Assembly: GCF_000730165.1 (NCBI RefSeq) | Contig: NZ_CP022111.1 | Location: 992,001 to 1,056,000 of the forward strand | Origin: Nitrospirillum viridazoti CBAmc | Lineage (GTDB): Bacteria; Pseudomonadota; Alphaproteobacteria; Azospirillales; Azospirillaceae | Reading direction: 5' to 3' | Length of the DNA stretch: 64,000 bases | Shown: one piece after another, positions 38,749 through 48,342 of the stretch | Layout of the letters: every line of letters begins with the position of its first letter | Position numbering within the stretch: the stretch's first letter is position 1 | Program-made: the position numbers and the translations under genes | Notes under the pieces: model-generated | The model's input: only the letters and a program-made list of their open reading frames with translations | The model's database searches: none | Told to the model about the DNA's origin: nothing

Positions 38749-39498
38749 ATGTCCAAGTTCAATGGCAAAATTGCTCTCGTCACCGGGGGCACGTCCGGCA
38801 TCGGTCTCGCCACAGTTTCTCTTCTCCGCGCAGAGGGTGCCGAGGTCATCGCCGTCGGTACCAATCCTGAGCGTCTGGCAGCGGCCCGAAAGATCGTCGG
38901 CGATAATGGCCTCGTCCTCGCGGCCGATCTGCGGAAGCAGGCCGATATCGACGGCGTGATCCAGGCGGTGTCCCGGAGGTACGGCAAGCTCGATATCGTT
39001 CATGCCAATGCCGGTCTCGGCCTGGCGGCACCGCTGGAAGCGGTCACCGAAGAGCAGATCGATGAGCAGTTCGGCGTCAATTTCAAAGGCCTTTTCTTCA
39101 CCATCCAGAAGGCGGCTCCTCTGTTGGTGGAGGGCGGCAGCATCGTTCTCACGACCTCATGGCTGAACGCAGTCGGTACCCCAGGCCTGTCGATCCTTTC
39201 GGCGACCAAGGCCGCCGTACGCTCCTTGACCCGGTCGCTCGCCGCCGAATTCGCCCCGCGCGGCATTCGCGTCAATGCCGTCAGCCCAGGTCCTATCGCC
39301 ACGCCGTTCGTCAGCAAGGTCGGTCTCGACGAAGCTACGGTGAAGGCCTTCGCCGATGCCATCGTCACCAAGGTTCCGCTGCATCGCTTCGGCGGCGCCG
39401 AAGAAGTCGCTCGGGCGGTCCTGTTCCTCGCTGGTTCGGATAGCGCCTATGTCACCGGCACCGAAGTGGTCGTTGATGGTGGTCTATCGCAAATCTAG
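38749..39498 (+). CDS. Short-chain dehydrogenase/reductase lacking the catalytic tyrosine
   Basis: The 249-aa product has the classical SDR fold: TGGTSGIG (cofactor), NAG in VHANAGL, Asn110, Ser near 137 (VLTTSW) and Lys154 in SATKAAV. The residue four before that Lys, normally the catalytic Tyr of YxxxK, is Leu150 (codon ctt at 39196-39198). All else is intact, so this is either an enzyme with altered chemistry, a binding protein, or a sequencing or strain-level mutation. A hairpin terminator follows the gene. Confidence 0.9.
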   Translation: MSKFNGKIALVTGGTSGIGLATVSLLRAEGAEVIAVGTNPERLAAARKIVGDNGLVLAADLRKQADIDGVIQAVSRRYGKLDIVHANAGLGLAAPLEAVTEEQIDEQFGVNFKGLFFTIQKAAPLLVEGGSIVLTTSWLNAVGTPGLSILSATKAAVRSLTRSLAAEFAPRGIRVNAVSPGPIATPFVSKVGLDEATVKAFADAIVTKVPLHRFGGAEEVARAVLFLAGSDSAYVTGTEVVVDGGLSQI

Positions 39499-39515
39499 GA
39501 CGAACTAAGGTCCCG

Positions 39516-39536
39516 GGGGCGGCCCATGGCCGCCCC
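39516..39536 (+). terminator. Terminator-like hairpin after the SDR gene
   Basis: A perfect 9-bp stem (GGGGCGGCC / GGCCGCCCC) with a 3-nt loop lies 17 bp after the stop codon. There is no T-run after it, so termination strength is uncertain. Confidence 0.5.
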
Positions 39537-39716
39537 GACCCCATCAAACGGAGCCGATGATAATGGCTTCCCCCGAAAACATACCCAAACGGACATCGTT
39601 GACCCGGCGCACCACACTCGGCGCAAAGCCATATCGGCGACGAAGAGCCACGCTTCGCCGCCGACACTGGCAATGTCAGCGAATAACCCGCTTGCCAGTT
39701 GAGCTTGGTTCCGAGC

Positions 39717-41684
39717 TTACACCGCCGTCTCCGGCTGCTTGCCGCGCTGTTTCACCAGCTGATCCAGTCCGCCCTGGGCCATCAGCAGGCTGATCAGGGC
39801 GTCCACCAAGGTGCCGTGACCGGCCTCGCCGCCGCCCATGGCCACGGTGGGCACCAGCGGCACCTTGGCCTGGGTGATGGCGCCGCTCAGCATGGCGGCC
39901 ACCTCCTTGGACAGGGCCATCTCCGCGCCACCGAAGGCATCGACCTGGGCCTTGGCCGCCTGGGCGTTGGCGTCGCCGATGGCGGCCACACGGTCGGCCT
40001 CGGCGCGGCCCTCGGTGCGGGTGCGCATGGCGGTCGCTTCGGCCATCACCTTGGTCGCCTCCGCCTCCTGCGTCTTGCGGGCCAGCTCGGCGCGGCCGTG
40101 GTTCTGCGCCACCTCGATGGACACCGACGACTTGGTCAGGTCGCCCTGCGCCGCCGCCCGGGCTTCGGCCGCGCGCAGTTCCAGTTCCTTGGCGGCCGCC
40201 ACCTGCTGGCTCTCATACGTCTCCACCTTCTCCCGGGCGACCTGGCGGGCGCGCAGCTGTTCAAAGATGGTGTCGATGTGGGTGTCGCCCTTGGCCGCGC
40301 GCGGCGTGCCGATCATAACCTCCTTCACGTTCAGGCGGTACTTGGCGAACCGGGCGCTCATGGCGGCCAGGGCCTCGCGCTGCACCTCGGCCCGCTGGTT
40401 CACCAGCTCGATCAGGGTGCGGCTTTGCGCGGCGTCCTTGAACCAGGCGCTGACCATGGGGTCCAGGGTCTGCTCCACCAGCTTCTTGATGTCCGCGAAC
40501 TGCTGCACCACCCAGGGGGCGTCGTCGTAACCGATGTGCACGACGATGGACAGGGGCAGCACCGGCTCGAACGCGTCCTTGGTGATCAGCTTGATCTCCG
40601 CCAAATTGTCGTCGAAGCCATGGGCCTCGCTGCGCCCCTCGATCCAGCGCAGGACGAAGTTGGTGGTCGGCACCGTGCTGACCTTCACAGCATAGGGGTT
40701 GATGGCGTACTTGCCGGGATGCAGGGCCGTTTGCCAGACGCCGCGCTGGCCCTGCTGCACCAGCTCGCCATGCTTATGATCCGTGCCCGACACGTCGGTG
40801 CCGCGCGGGCCGGTGAAGCTGACCACCACGCCGACATTGCCGATCTCCACCTGGGTCTTGGGCCGCACCTCGATGGTGGCGAACAGGCGGTTGATGTAGT
40901 AGGTGCCCTCCACCAACACCTGTTCCTGCCGGCCCCGACGGCCGCCGGCGGCCAGGAAGGTCTCCGGATCCTGGAAGGAATTGTGGAAGGTGGCGCCATC
41001 GGCGGCGTGAGTGCCCACGGTGGGGGCGATGATCTCGCCATGGTCCAGGGCGGGGCCGTCGTGGACGGTGACCACGCCCACCGCGTCCTCATGGTCGCGG
41101 ATGATCAGGGGGCGGAAGCCGTTACGCTCCTCGATCATCTCGCGCATGGTCTCCACGGCGCGCGCGTCGCTGGCATCGCCCAGCACCACGGCGTGGGTGG
41201 CCGATTCCGTGAAGACGATGAACTGCGCCGTGTTGATGGCGTAGACACCCTCACGCAGGATGCGGCGCTGGGGGCCACGCTGGCCGCCTTGGCTCACGAA
41301 GGCGCGGGCGTTCTCTACCCCTACGCCGACCGGCCAGCGGGCCAGCGCCTGGGCGTTGGGCAGGGCCTGGCCGCCGCGGGCGAAGATGTAGGCCAGGCTG
41401 CCCTGGGGTACCGTCACCAGGTTGGCGCGGTGCACGCGGTATTGCAGCGGCATGAAGAAATGAAATCCGCCGCGCAGCGTTTCCGGCCGGAAGCCGGCTT
41501 CGCCCGCCAGCGCCAGGAAGCCCTCTTCAACCGAGCCGCCCAGGGCCCAGAGCTTCTCCACGATGCCCACGGCATCGTTGCGGATGTAGACGACGGCACC
41601 GGTAAGAAACGCCAGGATGAGCACGCCCAGGACGCCGCCCACCAGATAAAGCGTGGTGAGCGCCCAGGAAGGGAACTCCAGCAT
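39717..41684 (-). CDS. SPFH/flotillin-like membrane protein
   Basis: A 655-aa product with one N-terminal membrane helix (residues about 8-30). An SPFH/band-7 domain follows, then a long Ala/Glu/Arg-rich coiled coil (about 480-600) of the flotillin type. Flotillins form large membrane assemblies that organise microdomains. The protein is larger than most bacterial flotillins (about 500 aa) and has no NfeD partner gene beside it. ATG 41684 follows a gagg ribosome site; 31 upstream in-frame codons were rejected. Confidence 0.82.
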   Translation of the reverse strand: MLEFPSWALTTLYLVGGVLGVLILAFLTGAVVYIRNDAVGIVEKLWALGGSVEEGFLALAGEAGFRPETLRGGFHFFMPLQYRVHRANLVTVPQGSLAYIFARGGQALPNAQALARWPVGVGVENARAFVSQGGQRGPQRRILREGVYAINTAQFIVFTESATHAVVLGDASDARAVETMREMIEERNGFRPLIIRDHEDAVGVVTVHDGPALDHGEIIAPTVGTHAADGATFHNSFQDPETFLAAGGRRGRQEQVLVEGTYYINRLFATIEVRPKTQVEIGNVGVVVSFTGPRGTDVSGTDHKHGELVQQGQRGVWQTALHPGKYAINPYAVKVSTVPTTNFVLRWIEGRSEAHGFDDNLAEIKLITKDAFEPVLPLSIVVHIGYDDAPWVVQQFADIKKLVEQTLDPMVSAWFKDAAQSRTLIELVNQRAEVQREALAAMSARFAKYRLNVKEVMIGTPRAAKGDTHIDTIFEQLRARQVAREKVETYESQQVAAAKELELRAAEARAAAQGDLTKSSVSIEVAQNHGRAELARKTQEAEATKVMAEATAMRTRTEGRAEADRVAAIGDANAQAAKAQVDAFGGAEMALSKEVAAMLSGAITQAKVPLVPTVAMGGGEAGHGTLVDALISLLMAQGGLDQLVKQRGKQPETAV

Positions 41685-42297
41685 GGAAGCCTCGTTCAAC
41701 GGACCTTGATGTGGGCGCCCGGTCCGGATCCGTGACGGAGTCCGGGCGCGGTACCGCCGTTGCCGACGCCCAGGCAAAGGGGCATCCGGCAGGCGGAATG
41801 GGGTGGAATTGGGGGGATGTGTCAGGAGGCCGCCGGTGTCAGGGGCGGCGCTGGCTCATGCCGATATCGATGAAGCCTTAGACACGGAAGCCGATCACGG
41901 CGCAGGCGTGCCGCTGGCTGGAGAGACAGGAACCGGAACGCCGCATTCTTGGGCACCCGAACCGTTTGTCGATGGCAGGGATTTTACCATGACGGCGGTG
42001 TGACACAACGCACACTCGCAATGCTGGCATTTTTTCCCAGCACCGCGCGCCGCGCATGCCGGTTGCCATGGACAAGCCGGGCGATTGGAGTCTGCCAGGC
42101 TGATGGGTCCTTGATCCATATCGGAAACAGAGTATTCCGATATGCGCGGCGTATAACTATTTCCGATATTAAGATCTCGTTATCAGATGATCACGAAATA
42201 CTATCAGCGTGACGCAATAAAGATATAAATATAGCGCCTAGAATTGGCCCTGCATCCCGATCAGGTGCGATCGAATACAGATGAAGGGTTCCTCAAA
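41685..42297. other. Long intergenic region with porin promoter
   Basis: The left 350 bp have ordinary base composition and no convincing gene. From about 42110 the DNA becomes AT-rich and contains the palindrome and repeated motif annotated separately, followed by the ribosome site of the porin gene. The short frames in the left part show no family features. Confidence 0.5.
42117..42169 (+). promoter_or_regulatory. Palindrome plus third half-site upstream of porin
   Basis: A perfect 10-bp inverted repeat, CATATCGGAA (42117-42126) and TTCCGATATG (42135-42144), has an 8-bp spacer. A further TTCCGATAT copy lies at 42161-42169, 26 bp after the previous one in the same orientation. It is about 130-180 bp before the porin start. 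The layout of one dyad plus a third half-site suggests a dimeric regulator bound cooperatively. It is not a standard Pho box. Confidence 0.5.
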
Positions 42298-43950
42298 ATG
42301 TCGAAGCAAACGCGGACGTCCCGGCCCGGGCGAACCGGCGTGTTCCTGTTCACCGCCGCCTGTGGCCTGATGGCCGGCCTGCCCGCCCACGCGGCTGAGA
42401 CCGTCCCGCAAGAGGTGCAACGGCTGCGCGCCCAACTGGAGGCGCAGATGAAGGTCAGCCAGGCCATCCAGGCCCGATTGGAAGCGCTAGAGGCGCGCGA
42501 GGCCGCCGACGCCAAGGCGCAGGCGGAAACCAAGGTCCAGGCGGAACAGGTCGCGGCGCAAGCGGCCACCCAGGCCAAGACCATCGCCAAGCTGGAGGCC
42601 AGCAGCGGCGACAATGGCAGCTTCACCATGGCTGGCGGCCGCCCCACCTTCACCGCCTTCGGCGGCAAGGGCACGCTGCAGATCGGCTTGCAGGCGCAGT
42701 TCGACGCGGCGGCCTATTTCGAGGACAACGCCAGCGTGAAGCGATCGGGCGTGGATCTGGGCGATGGCGTCAACGCCCGCCGCATCCGCATTCCCTTCGT
42801 CTTCCGCTATGGCGATGTCACGGCGACGGTCACGCCCGACTTCGGCGGGTCGCCGGATGGCCGCCAGAACACCCAGTACCTGTATGAGGCCAACCTAGCC
42901 TATATGCCCTTCAAGGGCTTCACGGCAGCGCTGGGGTATCTGCAGCCCAACATCAGCCTGCAGGACGCGCCCAGTTCCAACGACTTCATGTTCATGGAAC
43001 GCCCGGCCATCATGGATGTGGAGCGCAATATCGCCGCCGGCGACGCCCGCGCCGCCGTGGGCGCCCGCTATTACCAGGACCGCTTCTTCGTCTCCGGCTT
43101 CCTGACGGGCCAGGCATATGGTGGCCAGTCCACCACCACCGCGACCTCATCCGTCGGCGCCACCGGATCGGTCACCACCGCCATCTCCACCACCCAGCCC
43201 TCCAACGGGCAGCAGACGGGTGCCGTGATGCGCGTGGCGGGCCGCCCGGTCTATGGCGAGGACTACGACGTCCACCTGGGCTTCAGCGGGTCCAAGGTGT
43301 TCAGCATGAACCAGAACGACAGCAACCGGCTGGCGCAGAACCTGGCCCTGTCGGTGCAACCGGAATTGCGGGTGGACACCAGCAAGCTGATCAACACCGG
43401 TTCCATGCCGGCGACGGGCGTCTACACCTGGAACCCGGAAGTGGGCCTGCGCTACCAGAACTTCCTGGTCCAGGCGGAGTATGTGGAGATTGGCATCAAC
43501 CGCCAGCATCAAGCCGGGGCCGGCCTGGGCGGTGCCAGCCAGACGCCCGACCTCACCTTCCATGGCGCCTATGTGGACGCGTCCTGGGTGCTGACGGGCG
43601 AGCCGCGCCTGTACCAGTCGGCCCGCGGCGGCTTCAGCGGGCTCAAAGTCGCCCACCCGTTCAATCCCGAGACGGGCGACTGGGGCGCGTTCGAGGTGGC
43701 GGCGCGCTACAGCGACATCAACCTGAACAGCCATGTCCAGCGTTTCCTGGCCCAGTCGGTGACCGGCGGCGTGGCGGGCGGCCAGCAAGATGTCATTCAA
43801 CTGGGGCTGAACTGGTACCCCAACGACCATCTGAAGTTCATGGCCGACTACCAGATCGTGGACGTCAGCAAGCTCAGCGGCGCCACCCTGCAGAACCAGG
43901 CCGGCCTGCGCTACCAGGCCGTGGGCTTCCGCGCCCAGGTCGCCTACTGA
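42298..43950 (+). CDS. OprO/OprP-type phosphate-selective porin family protein
   Basis: A 550-aa outer-membrane protein with a signal peptide ending AHA near residue 31. An N-terminal coiled coil (about 37-100, rich in Glu, Ala and Gln) precedes a beta-barrel starting near residue 115. It has typical segments such as RRIRIPFVFRYGDVTATVTPDF and NFLVQAEYVEI. Phosphate or polyphosphate uptake is the family role; other anions are possible, and no pho gene is adjacent. The start follows an aaggg ribosome site. Confidence 0.8.
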   Translation: MSKQTRTSRPGRTGVFLFTAACGLMAGLPAHAAETVPQEVQRLRAQLEAQMKVSQAIQARLEALEAREAADAKAQAETKVQAEQVAAQAATQAKTIAKLEASSGDNGSFTMAGGRPTFTAFGGKGTLQIGLQAQFDAAAYFEDNASVKRSGVDLGDGVNARRIRIPFVFRYGDVTATVTPDFGGSPDGRQNTQYLYEANLAYMPFKGFTAALGYLQPNISLQDAPSSNDFMFMERPAIMDVERNIAAGDARAAVGARYYQDRFFVSGFLTGQAYGGQSTTTATSSVGATGSVTTAISTTQPSNGQQTGAVMRVAGRPVYGEDYDVHLGFSGSKVFSMNQNDSNRLAQNLALSVQPELRVDTSKLINTGSMPATGVYTWNPEVGLRYQNFLVQAEYVEIGINRQHQAGAGLGGASQTPDLTFHGAYVDASWVLTGEPRLYQSARGGFSGLKVAHPFNPETGDWGAFEVAARYSDINLNSHVQRFLAQSVTGGVAGGQQDVIQLGLNWYPNDHLKFMADYQIVDVSKLSGATLQNQAGLRYQAVGFRAQVAY

Positions 43951-43984
43951 GGCGGCGCCCCAGGACGGTCTGGTGCCGGATGGT

Positions 43985-44752
43985 TCACGCCATCTCCAGC
44001 ACCAGGCCGTCGTAGGCCGGCTCCACCCCCGGTGGCAGCATTGCCATCAGGGAGCGGTAGTCCATCTGGTGGTTCATGTGGGTAAGGTAGGCGCGGCGGG
44101 GTTTCAGCCGCTCGATCCAGCTGAGCGCCAGGTCCAGATGGGCATGCACCGGGTGCGGTTCGATGCGGGTGGCGTCCACGATCCAGGTGTCCACGCCCTC
44201 CAGTACGGCCCAGGCCTTCTCATCCAGATGCACGACATCCGTGGAATAGGCGAAGTCGCCGATGCGGAAGCCCATGCTGGGAAAGCGGCCATGGTCCTGG
44301 TGGAAGGGAATGAAGGTCAGATCACCGATGGTGAAGGGGCCGGTGATGGTGTGCGGCACCAGGCAGGGGCGCGGGAACCAGTCCGGCCGGTCCTGCGGCT
44401 TGAAGCAATAATCGAACTTTTCCTGCAATTGGCTCAGGGTCACCGTGTCCGCATAGACGGGCAGCGGCTTGTGATTCATCCAGTTGACCTGGCGCAGGTC
44501 GTCGATACCGTGCGCGTGGTCGGCGTGCGCGTGGGTGTAGACCACGGCGTCGATGCGGGTGACCTGCGCGTCCAGCAGCTGCTCCCGCATTTCCGGCCCG
44601 GTGTCGATCAGCACGCTGGTGCCGTCCGTCTCCACCAGGATGGACGCGCGGCGGCGGCGGTTGCGCGGCTCATTGGGGTCGCAGTCGCCCCAGACGTTGC
44701 CGATCATGGGCACGCCGCCGGACCCGCCGCAGCCCAGGATCCGTACCCGCAT
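43985..44752 (-). CDS. MBL-fold metallohydrolase, PhnP-like
   Basis: The 255-aa product starts MRVRILGCGGSGGVPMIG and carries the metal motif THAHADHAHG (HxHxDH), a further FHQDHG, STDVVH and LTHMNHQ. This pattern is shared with PhnP phosphodiesterases and related cyclic-phosphate hydrolases. The gene is last in the holB-metG-tatD operon in many alphaproteobacteria, where its substrate is not established. ATG 44752 leaves 8 bp to tatD; the longer frame would overlap it. Confidence 0.88.
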   Translation of the reverse strand: MRVRILGCGGSGGVPMIGNVWGDCDPNEPRNRRRRASILVETDGTSVLIDTGPEMREQLLDAQVTRIDAVVYTHAHADHAHGIDDLRQVNWMNHKPLPVYADTVTLSQLQEKFDYCFKPQDRPDWFPRPCLVPHTITGPFTIGDLTFIPFHQDHGRFPSMGFRIGDFAYSTDVVHLDEKAWAVLEGVDTWIVDATRIEPHPVHAHLDLALSWIERLKPRRAYLTHMNHQMDYRSLMAMLPPGVEPAYDGLVLEMA

Positions 44753-44760
44753 GCCGTTCC

Positions 44761-45606
44761 TCACGCCGGGAACCCCGCGACGAGGGTGCCGCACTCGGCG
44801 GGGGGGATACGGTCGAACAGCGTCAGCATGGTGGCGGTGGTGGCCCGGGCCAGGTCCGCCGGATCCATACCCTTCACCTCCGCCAGCAGGCGGGCAGTGT
44901 GGGCCACGAACGACGGTTCGTTGGTCTTGCCGCGCATGGGTACCGGCGCCAGGAAGGGCGCGTCGGTTTCCACCAGCATGCGGTCCAGCGGAACTTCCTT
45001 GGCGAATTCCCGCAGTTCGTCCGACTTCTTGAAGGTGACGATGCCGCTGAAGGAGATGTGCAGGCCCATCTCCAGCGCTTGGCGCCCCAGTTCAGGGCTG
45101 GAGCTGAAACAGTGCAGCAGGCCGCGCAGCTTGCCCTCGGCCCCGCCCTCCTCCCGCAGGATGCGGATCATGTCCTCATCCGCGTCGCGGGTGTGGATGA
45201 TGACCGGCAGGCCGGTTTCGCGCGCCACGGTCAGGTGGGCGCGGAAGCTGGCCTCCTGAACCTCCTGCGGGCTCTTGTTGTAGTAATAGTCCAGGCCGGT
45301 CTCACCCAGGCCGACGACCTTGGGGTACGCCGCCAACTCACGCAGCGTCTCAACGGTGCACAGCTCCTGCTCTTCCAGCGCCTGATGGGGGTGGACGCCC
45401 ACCGTGCACCAGACGTCGGGATAGGCCTGCGCCACCGCGTGCACCTGGGGAAAGCGGCTGAGGTGGGTGCAGATGGTTAGCATGGCGCCGACCCCAGCCG
45501 CCCGCGCCCGCTCCACCACCGCATCGCGCTGGTCGGCGAAGTCGGGGAAGTCCAGGTGACAGTGGCTGTCGATCAGGAAGGGCTTCTGGATCAGACCGTC
45601 CGGCAT
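44761..45606 (-). CDS. tatD: TatD-family metal-dependent DNase
   Basis: A 281-aa TIM-barrel hydrolase with metal motif DSHCHLD near the N-terminus, VGVHPH, GLGETGLDYYY, VIIHTRDADED and LVETDAPFLAP. TatD proteins are Mg-dependent 3'-5' exonucleases linked to DNA repair and fragmentation. The start overlaps the metG stop (ATGA), so it is co-translated with it. Confidence 0.93.
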   Translation of the reverse strand: MPDGLIQKPFLIDSHCHLDFPDFADQRDAVVERARAAGVGAMLTICTHLSRFPQVHAVAQAYPDVWCTVGVHPHQALEEQELCTVETLRELAAYPKVVGLGETGLDYYYNKSPQEVQEASFRAHLTVARETGLPVIIHTRDADEDMIRILREEGGAEGKLRGLLHCFSSSPELGRQALEMGLHISFSGIVTFKKSDELREFAKEVPLDRMLVETDAPFLAPVPMRGKTNEPSFVAHTARLLAEVKGMDPADLARATTATMLTLFDRIPPAECGTLVAGFPA

Positions 45607-47159
45607 CAGGCGGCCCCCTCCGTCTCCTCGACGTGGCGGGGGAACACGCCCTGCGGCGGCGGCAGCGGCGTGCCGGGCACCAGCGCCTGGTCCAGGTGGG
45701 CGAAGTCGCGGGCATCCGCCGGCACGGCCAGCAGGTCCAGCACCTTGGCCATGGAACCGGGCATGAAGGGCTGGGTCAGGATGGCGACGTGGCGCATGGC
45801 CTCCGCCAACACGTACAGCACCGTGGCCATGCGCGCCGGATCCGTCTTCTTGAGGGCCCAGGGGGCCTGTTCGTCGATGTAGCGGTTGGCGTCACCCACC
45901 ACCACCCACAGGGCGTCCAGCGCCTTGTGGAAGGCCTGCACGTCCAGCTCCGCCCGCATGGTGAGCAGCAGGCCGCGCGCGGCGGCCAGCAGGGCGTTGT
46001 CGGCCTCGGTGAACGCACCGGGCGTGGGCACCACGGCGCCGCAGTTCTTCTGGATGATGGACAGGAAGCGCTGGGCCAGATTGCCGTAGCCGTTGGCCAG
46101 TTCGCTGTTGATGCGGGTGACCATGGCGCGGCGGGAGAAGTCGCCGTCGTTGCCAAAGGGGATCTCGCGCATCAGGAAATAGCGGGTCTGGTCCAGGCCG
46201 TACTTTTCCAGCAGCTCTGAGGGCGCCACCACGTTGCCCAGCGACTTCGACATCTTCTCGCCCTCCACGGTCCACCAGCCGTGGGCGAACACGCGGCGTG
46301 GCGGCTGCAGGCCGGCGGACATCAGGAAGGCCGGCCAATAGACGGCGTGGAAGCGCAGGATGTCCTTGCCCACCACATGCAGGGCGGGCCAGTAGCGGGC
46401 GTAGGGCGTGCCCTCCCCCGTCTCGGGATAACCGATGGCGGTGGTGTAGTTGGCCAGGGCGTCCAGCCAGACATACATGATGTGCTTCTCATCGCCCGGG
46501 ACCGGAATGCCCCAGTCGAAGGTGGTGCGGCTGACCGACAGATCCTTCAGGCCGCCCTTCACAAAGCTCATGACTTCGTTGCGCTTGCCGGCCGGCAGGA
46601 TGAAATCCGGGTTGGCCTCATAGAAGGCGATCAGGCGGTCGGCCCAGGCGCTGAGGCGGAAGAAGTAGCTGGGCTCCTCCACCCATTCGCACTCGGCGCC
46701 CGTGGGCGCGAACTTGCGGCCGTCGGCCTCAGTGCGCAGCTCATCCTCACCGTAATAGGCCTCATCACGGACGGAGTACCAGCCGGCGTAGGAGCCGAGA
46801 TAGATGTCGCCGCTGTCCACCAGCTTCTGCCACAGCGCCTGCACGGACTTGATGTGCCGTGGCTCGGTCGTGCGGATGAAATCGTCGTTGGAGATGTTCA
46901 GCAGGCCGGTCAGGTCGCGGAAGTTCTGCGACACACGGTCGGTGAAGGCCTGCGGGTCGATGCCGGCCTTCTCAGCCGACTTCTCCACCTTCTGCCCGTG
47001 CTCGTCCGTCCCGGTGAGGAACTTGACGTCATAGCCGTCCAGGCGCTTGAAGCGGGCCATCACGTCGCAGGCGATCGTCGTGTAGGCGTGGCCGATGTGC
47101 GGCACGTCGTTCACGTAGTAGATCGGCGTGGTGATGTAGAAGGGCGGGCGCCCGGACAT
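45606..47159 (-). CDS. metG: Methionyl-tRNA synthetase
   Basis: The 517-aa class-I synthetase charges tRNA-Met. It has HIGH at residues 21-24, [17 protein letters not shown], and KMSKS (in EKMSKSLGN) near residue 300. It ends without the C-terminal tRNA-binding domain found in E. coli MetRS, the shorter form normal in alphaproteobacteria. A ggagag ribosome site precedes the ATG. It is 64 bp after holB in one operon. Confidence 0.96.
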   Translation of the reverse strand: MSGRPPFYITTPIYYVNDVPHIGHAYTTIACDVMARFKRLDGYDVKFLTGTDEHGQKVEKSAEKAGIDPQAFTDRVSQNFRDLTGLLNISNDDFIRTTEPRHIKSVQALWQKLVDSGDIYLGSYAGWYSVRDEAYYGEDELRTEADGRKFAPTGAECEWVEEPSYFFRLSAWADRLIAFYEANPDFILPAGKRNEVMSFVKGGLKDLSVSRTTFDWGIPVPGDEKHIMYVWLDALANYTTAIGYPETGEGTPYARYWPALHVVGKDILRFHAVYWPAFLMSAGLQPPRRVFAHGWWTVEGEKMSKSLGNVVAPSELLEKYGLDQTRYFLMREIPFGNDGDFSRRAMVTRINSELANGYGNLAQRFLSIIQKNCGAVVPTPGAFTEADNALLAAARGLLLTMRAELDVQAFHKALDALWVVVGDANRYIDEQAPWALKKTDPARMATVLYVLAEAMRHVAILTQPFMPGSMAKVLDLLAVPADARDFAHLDQALVPGTPLPPPQGVFPRHVEETEGAA

Positions 47160-47223
47160 GGCAACTCTCCGGCTAACAGGCTGTCGGTTTATTATTTAGG
47201 TCTGCGCGACCACTTTTCAGCGT

Positions 47224-48342
47224 TCAGGACGCCGCCGCCTCGATCGTGCGCAGCGCGCTCAACATCACCTGCTTGCGATCGAGATTGGCGCCTTCCGCCT
47301 TGGCGAACAGGCGGTTGACGTTGTCCCATACCTCCATCCAGCGATCAAGCGCACGATCCCGGCGCGCCGCGAAGGACAGACGTTCCATCAAGGCCGCCTC
47401 GCCCTCCACGATCTCGGCCGCTGCCTGGTCACGGGCCAGCGCGCGGTTGAAGCGGGCCAACCACCACAGCAGCAGGTCGGTCGTCGTCTCCCACACCGTG
47501 TCCTGGCCGGCGCGGGCCACTTGGTCGGCCAGGGCATGGGCGGCGGCCAAATCCAGGCGCGGCAGAGTGTCCAGCACGCCCAGCAGCACACGGTAGAGAT
47601 CCAGGCCCCCGGCGGCGGCCAGGTCCAGGCCTCGGCCGATGCTGCCGTCCGACAGGGTGGTCAGGGCGGCGGCGTCGCCCATCTCCAGGTCCGGCATCAT
47701 GCGGTTGACCAGGCTGCGCACCGTGGTGGTGGGCAGCGGCTCCAGCATCAGGGTGCGGGTGCGCGAGCGGATGGTGGGCAGCAGCGCGCCAGGGTTGTCC
47801 GCCACCAGCAGGATCAGGGCGCGGGGCGGCGGTTCCTCCAGGATCTTCAGGATGGCGTTCTGGCCGCTGGGGTTCATCTGGTCGGCGCCGTCCACGACCA
47901 CGATGCGCCAGCCGCCCTCCGCCGCCGTCAGCCGCAGGAAGGGGGCGATGCGCCGCACCTCCTCCACCGGCAGGTCGCGCTTGAAACGCTTGCGCTTCTC
48001 ATCCCAGGTGCGCTGGATGGTCAGCAGGTCGCCATGCGCGCCGGCGGCCACACGCCTGGCGATGGGGTTCTCGGGTGAGACGTACAGGCTGGTGGGCGGC
48101 GGTGGGGCGCCGAACAGCCCGTCGTCTTGCGGCTCCGCCCCGCCGGACAGCAGGAAGCGGGCGAAACGGTAGGCCAGCGTCGCCTTGCCGATGCCGGGCG
48201 GTCCGCCGATCAGCCAGGCGTGGTGCAGGCGTCCGCCGGTGGCGGCCTTGAGCAGCGTCTGCTCCGCCGCCGTATGGCCCATCAGGTCGTGCGTGGCGAT
48301 GGGCGCCGGCACGCTTTCCCGGTCGAACGCTGGCGCCGGCAT
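47224..48342 (-). CDS. holB: DNA polymerase III subunit delta'
   Basis: A 372-aa clamp-loader subunit. It has HAWLIGGPPGIGKATLAYRF (Walker A) near residue 50, then NAILKILEEPP and LLVADNPGALLPTIRSR, which are the sensor/SRC-region motifs of the family. Unlike many delta' proteins it keeps a complete Walker A lysine. The start overlaps the tmk stop by one base. Confidence 0.92.
   Translation of the reverse strand: MPAPAFDRESVPAPIATHDLMGHTAAEQTLLKAATGGRLHHAWLIGGPPGIGKATLAYRFARFLLSGGAEPQDDGLFGAPPPPTSLYVSPENPIARRVAAGAHGDLLTIQRTWDEKRKRFKRDLPVEEVRRIAPFLRLTAAEGGWRIVVVDGADQMNPSGQNAILKILEEPPPRALILLVADNPGALLPTIRSRTRTLMLEPLPTTTVRSLVNRMMPDLEMGDAAALTTLSDGSIGRGLDLAAAGGLDLYRVLLGVLDTLPRLDLAAAHALADQVARAGQDTVWETTTDLLLWWLARFNRALARDQAAAEIVEGEAALMERLSFAARRDRALDRWMEVWDNVNRLFAKAEGANLDRKQVMLSALRTIEAAAS

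Noticed and set aside
41803-42212. Short frames in the gap before the porin
   Set aside because: They are short, lack ribosome sites and domain signatures, and overlap the palindromic promoter region.
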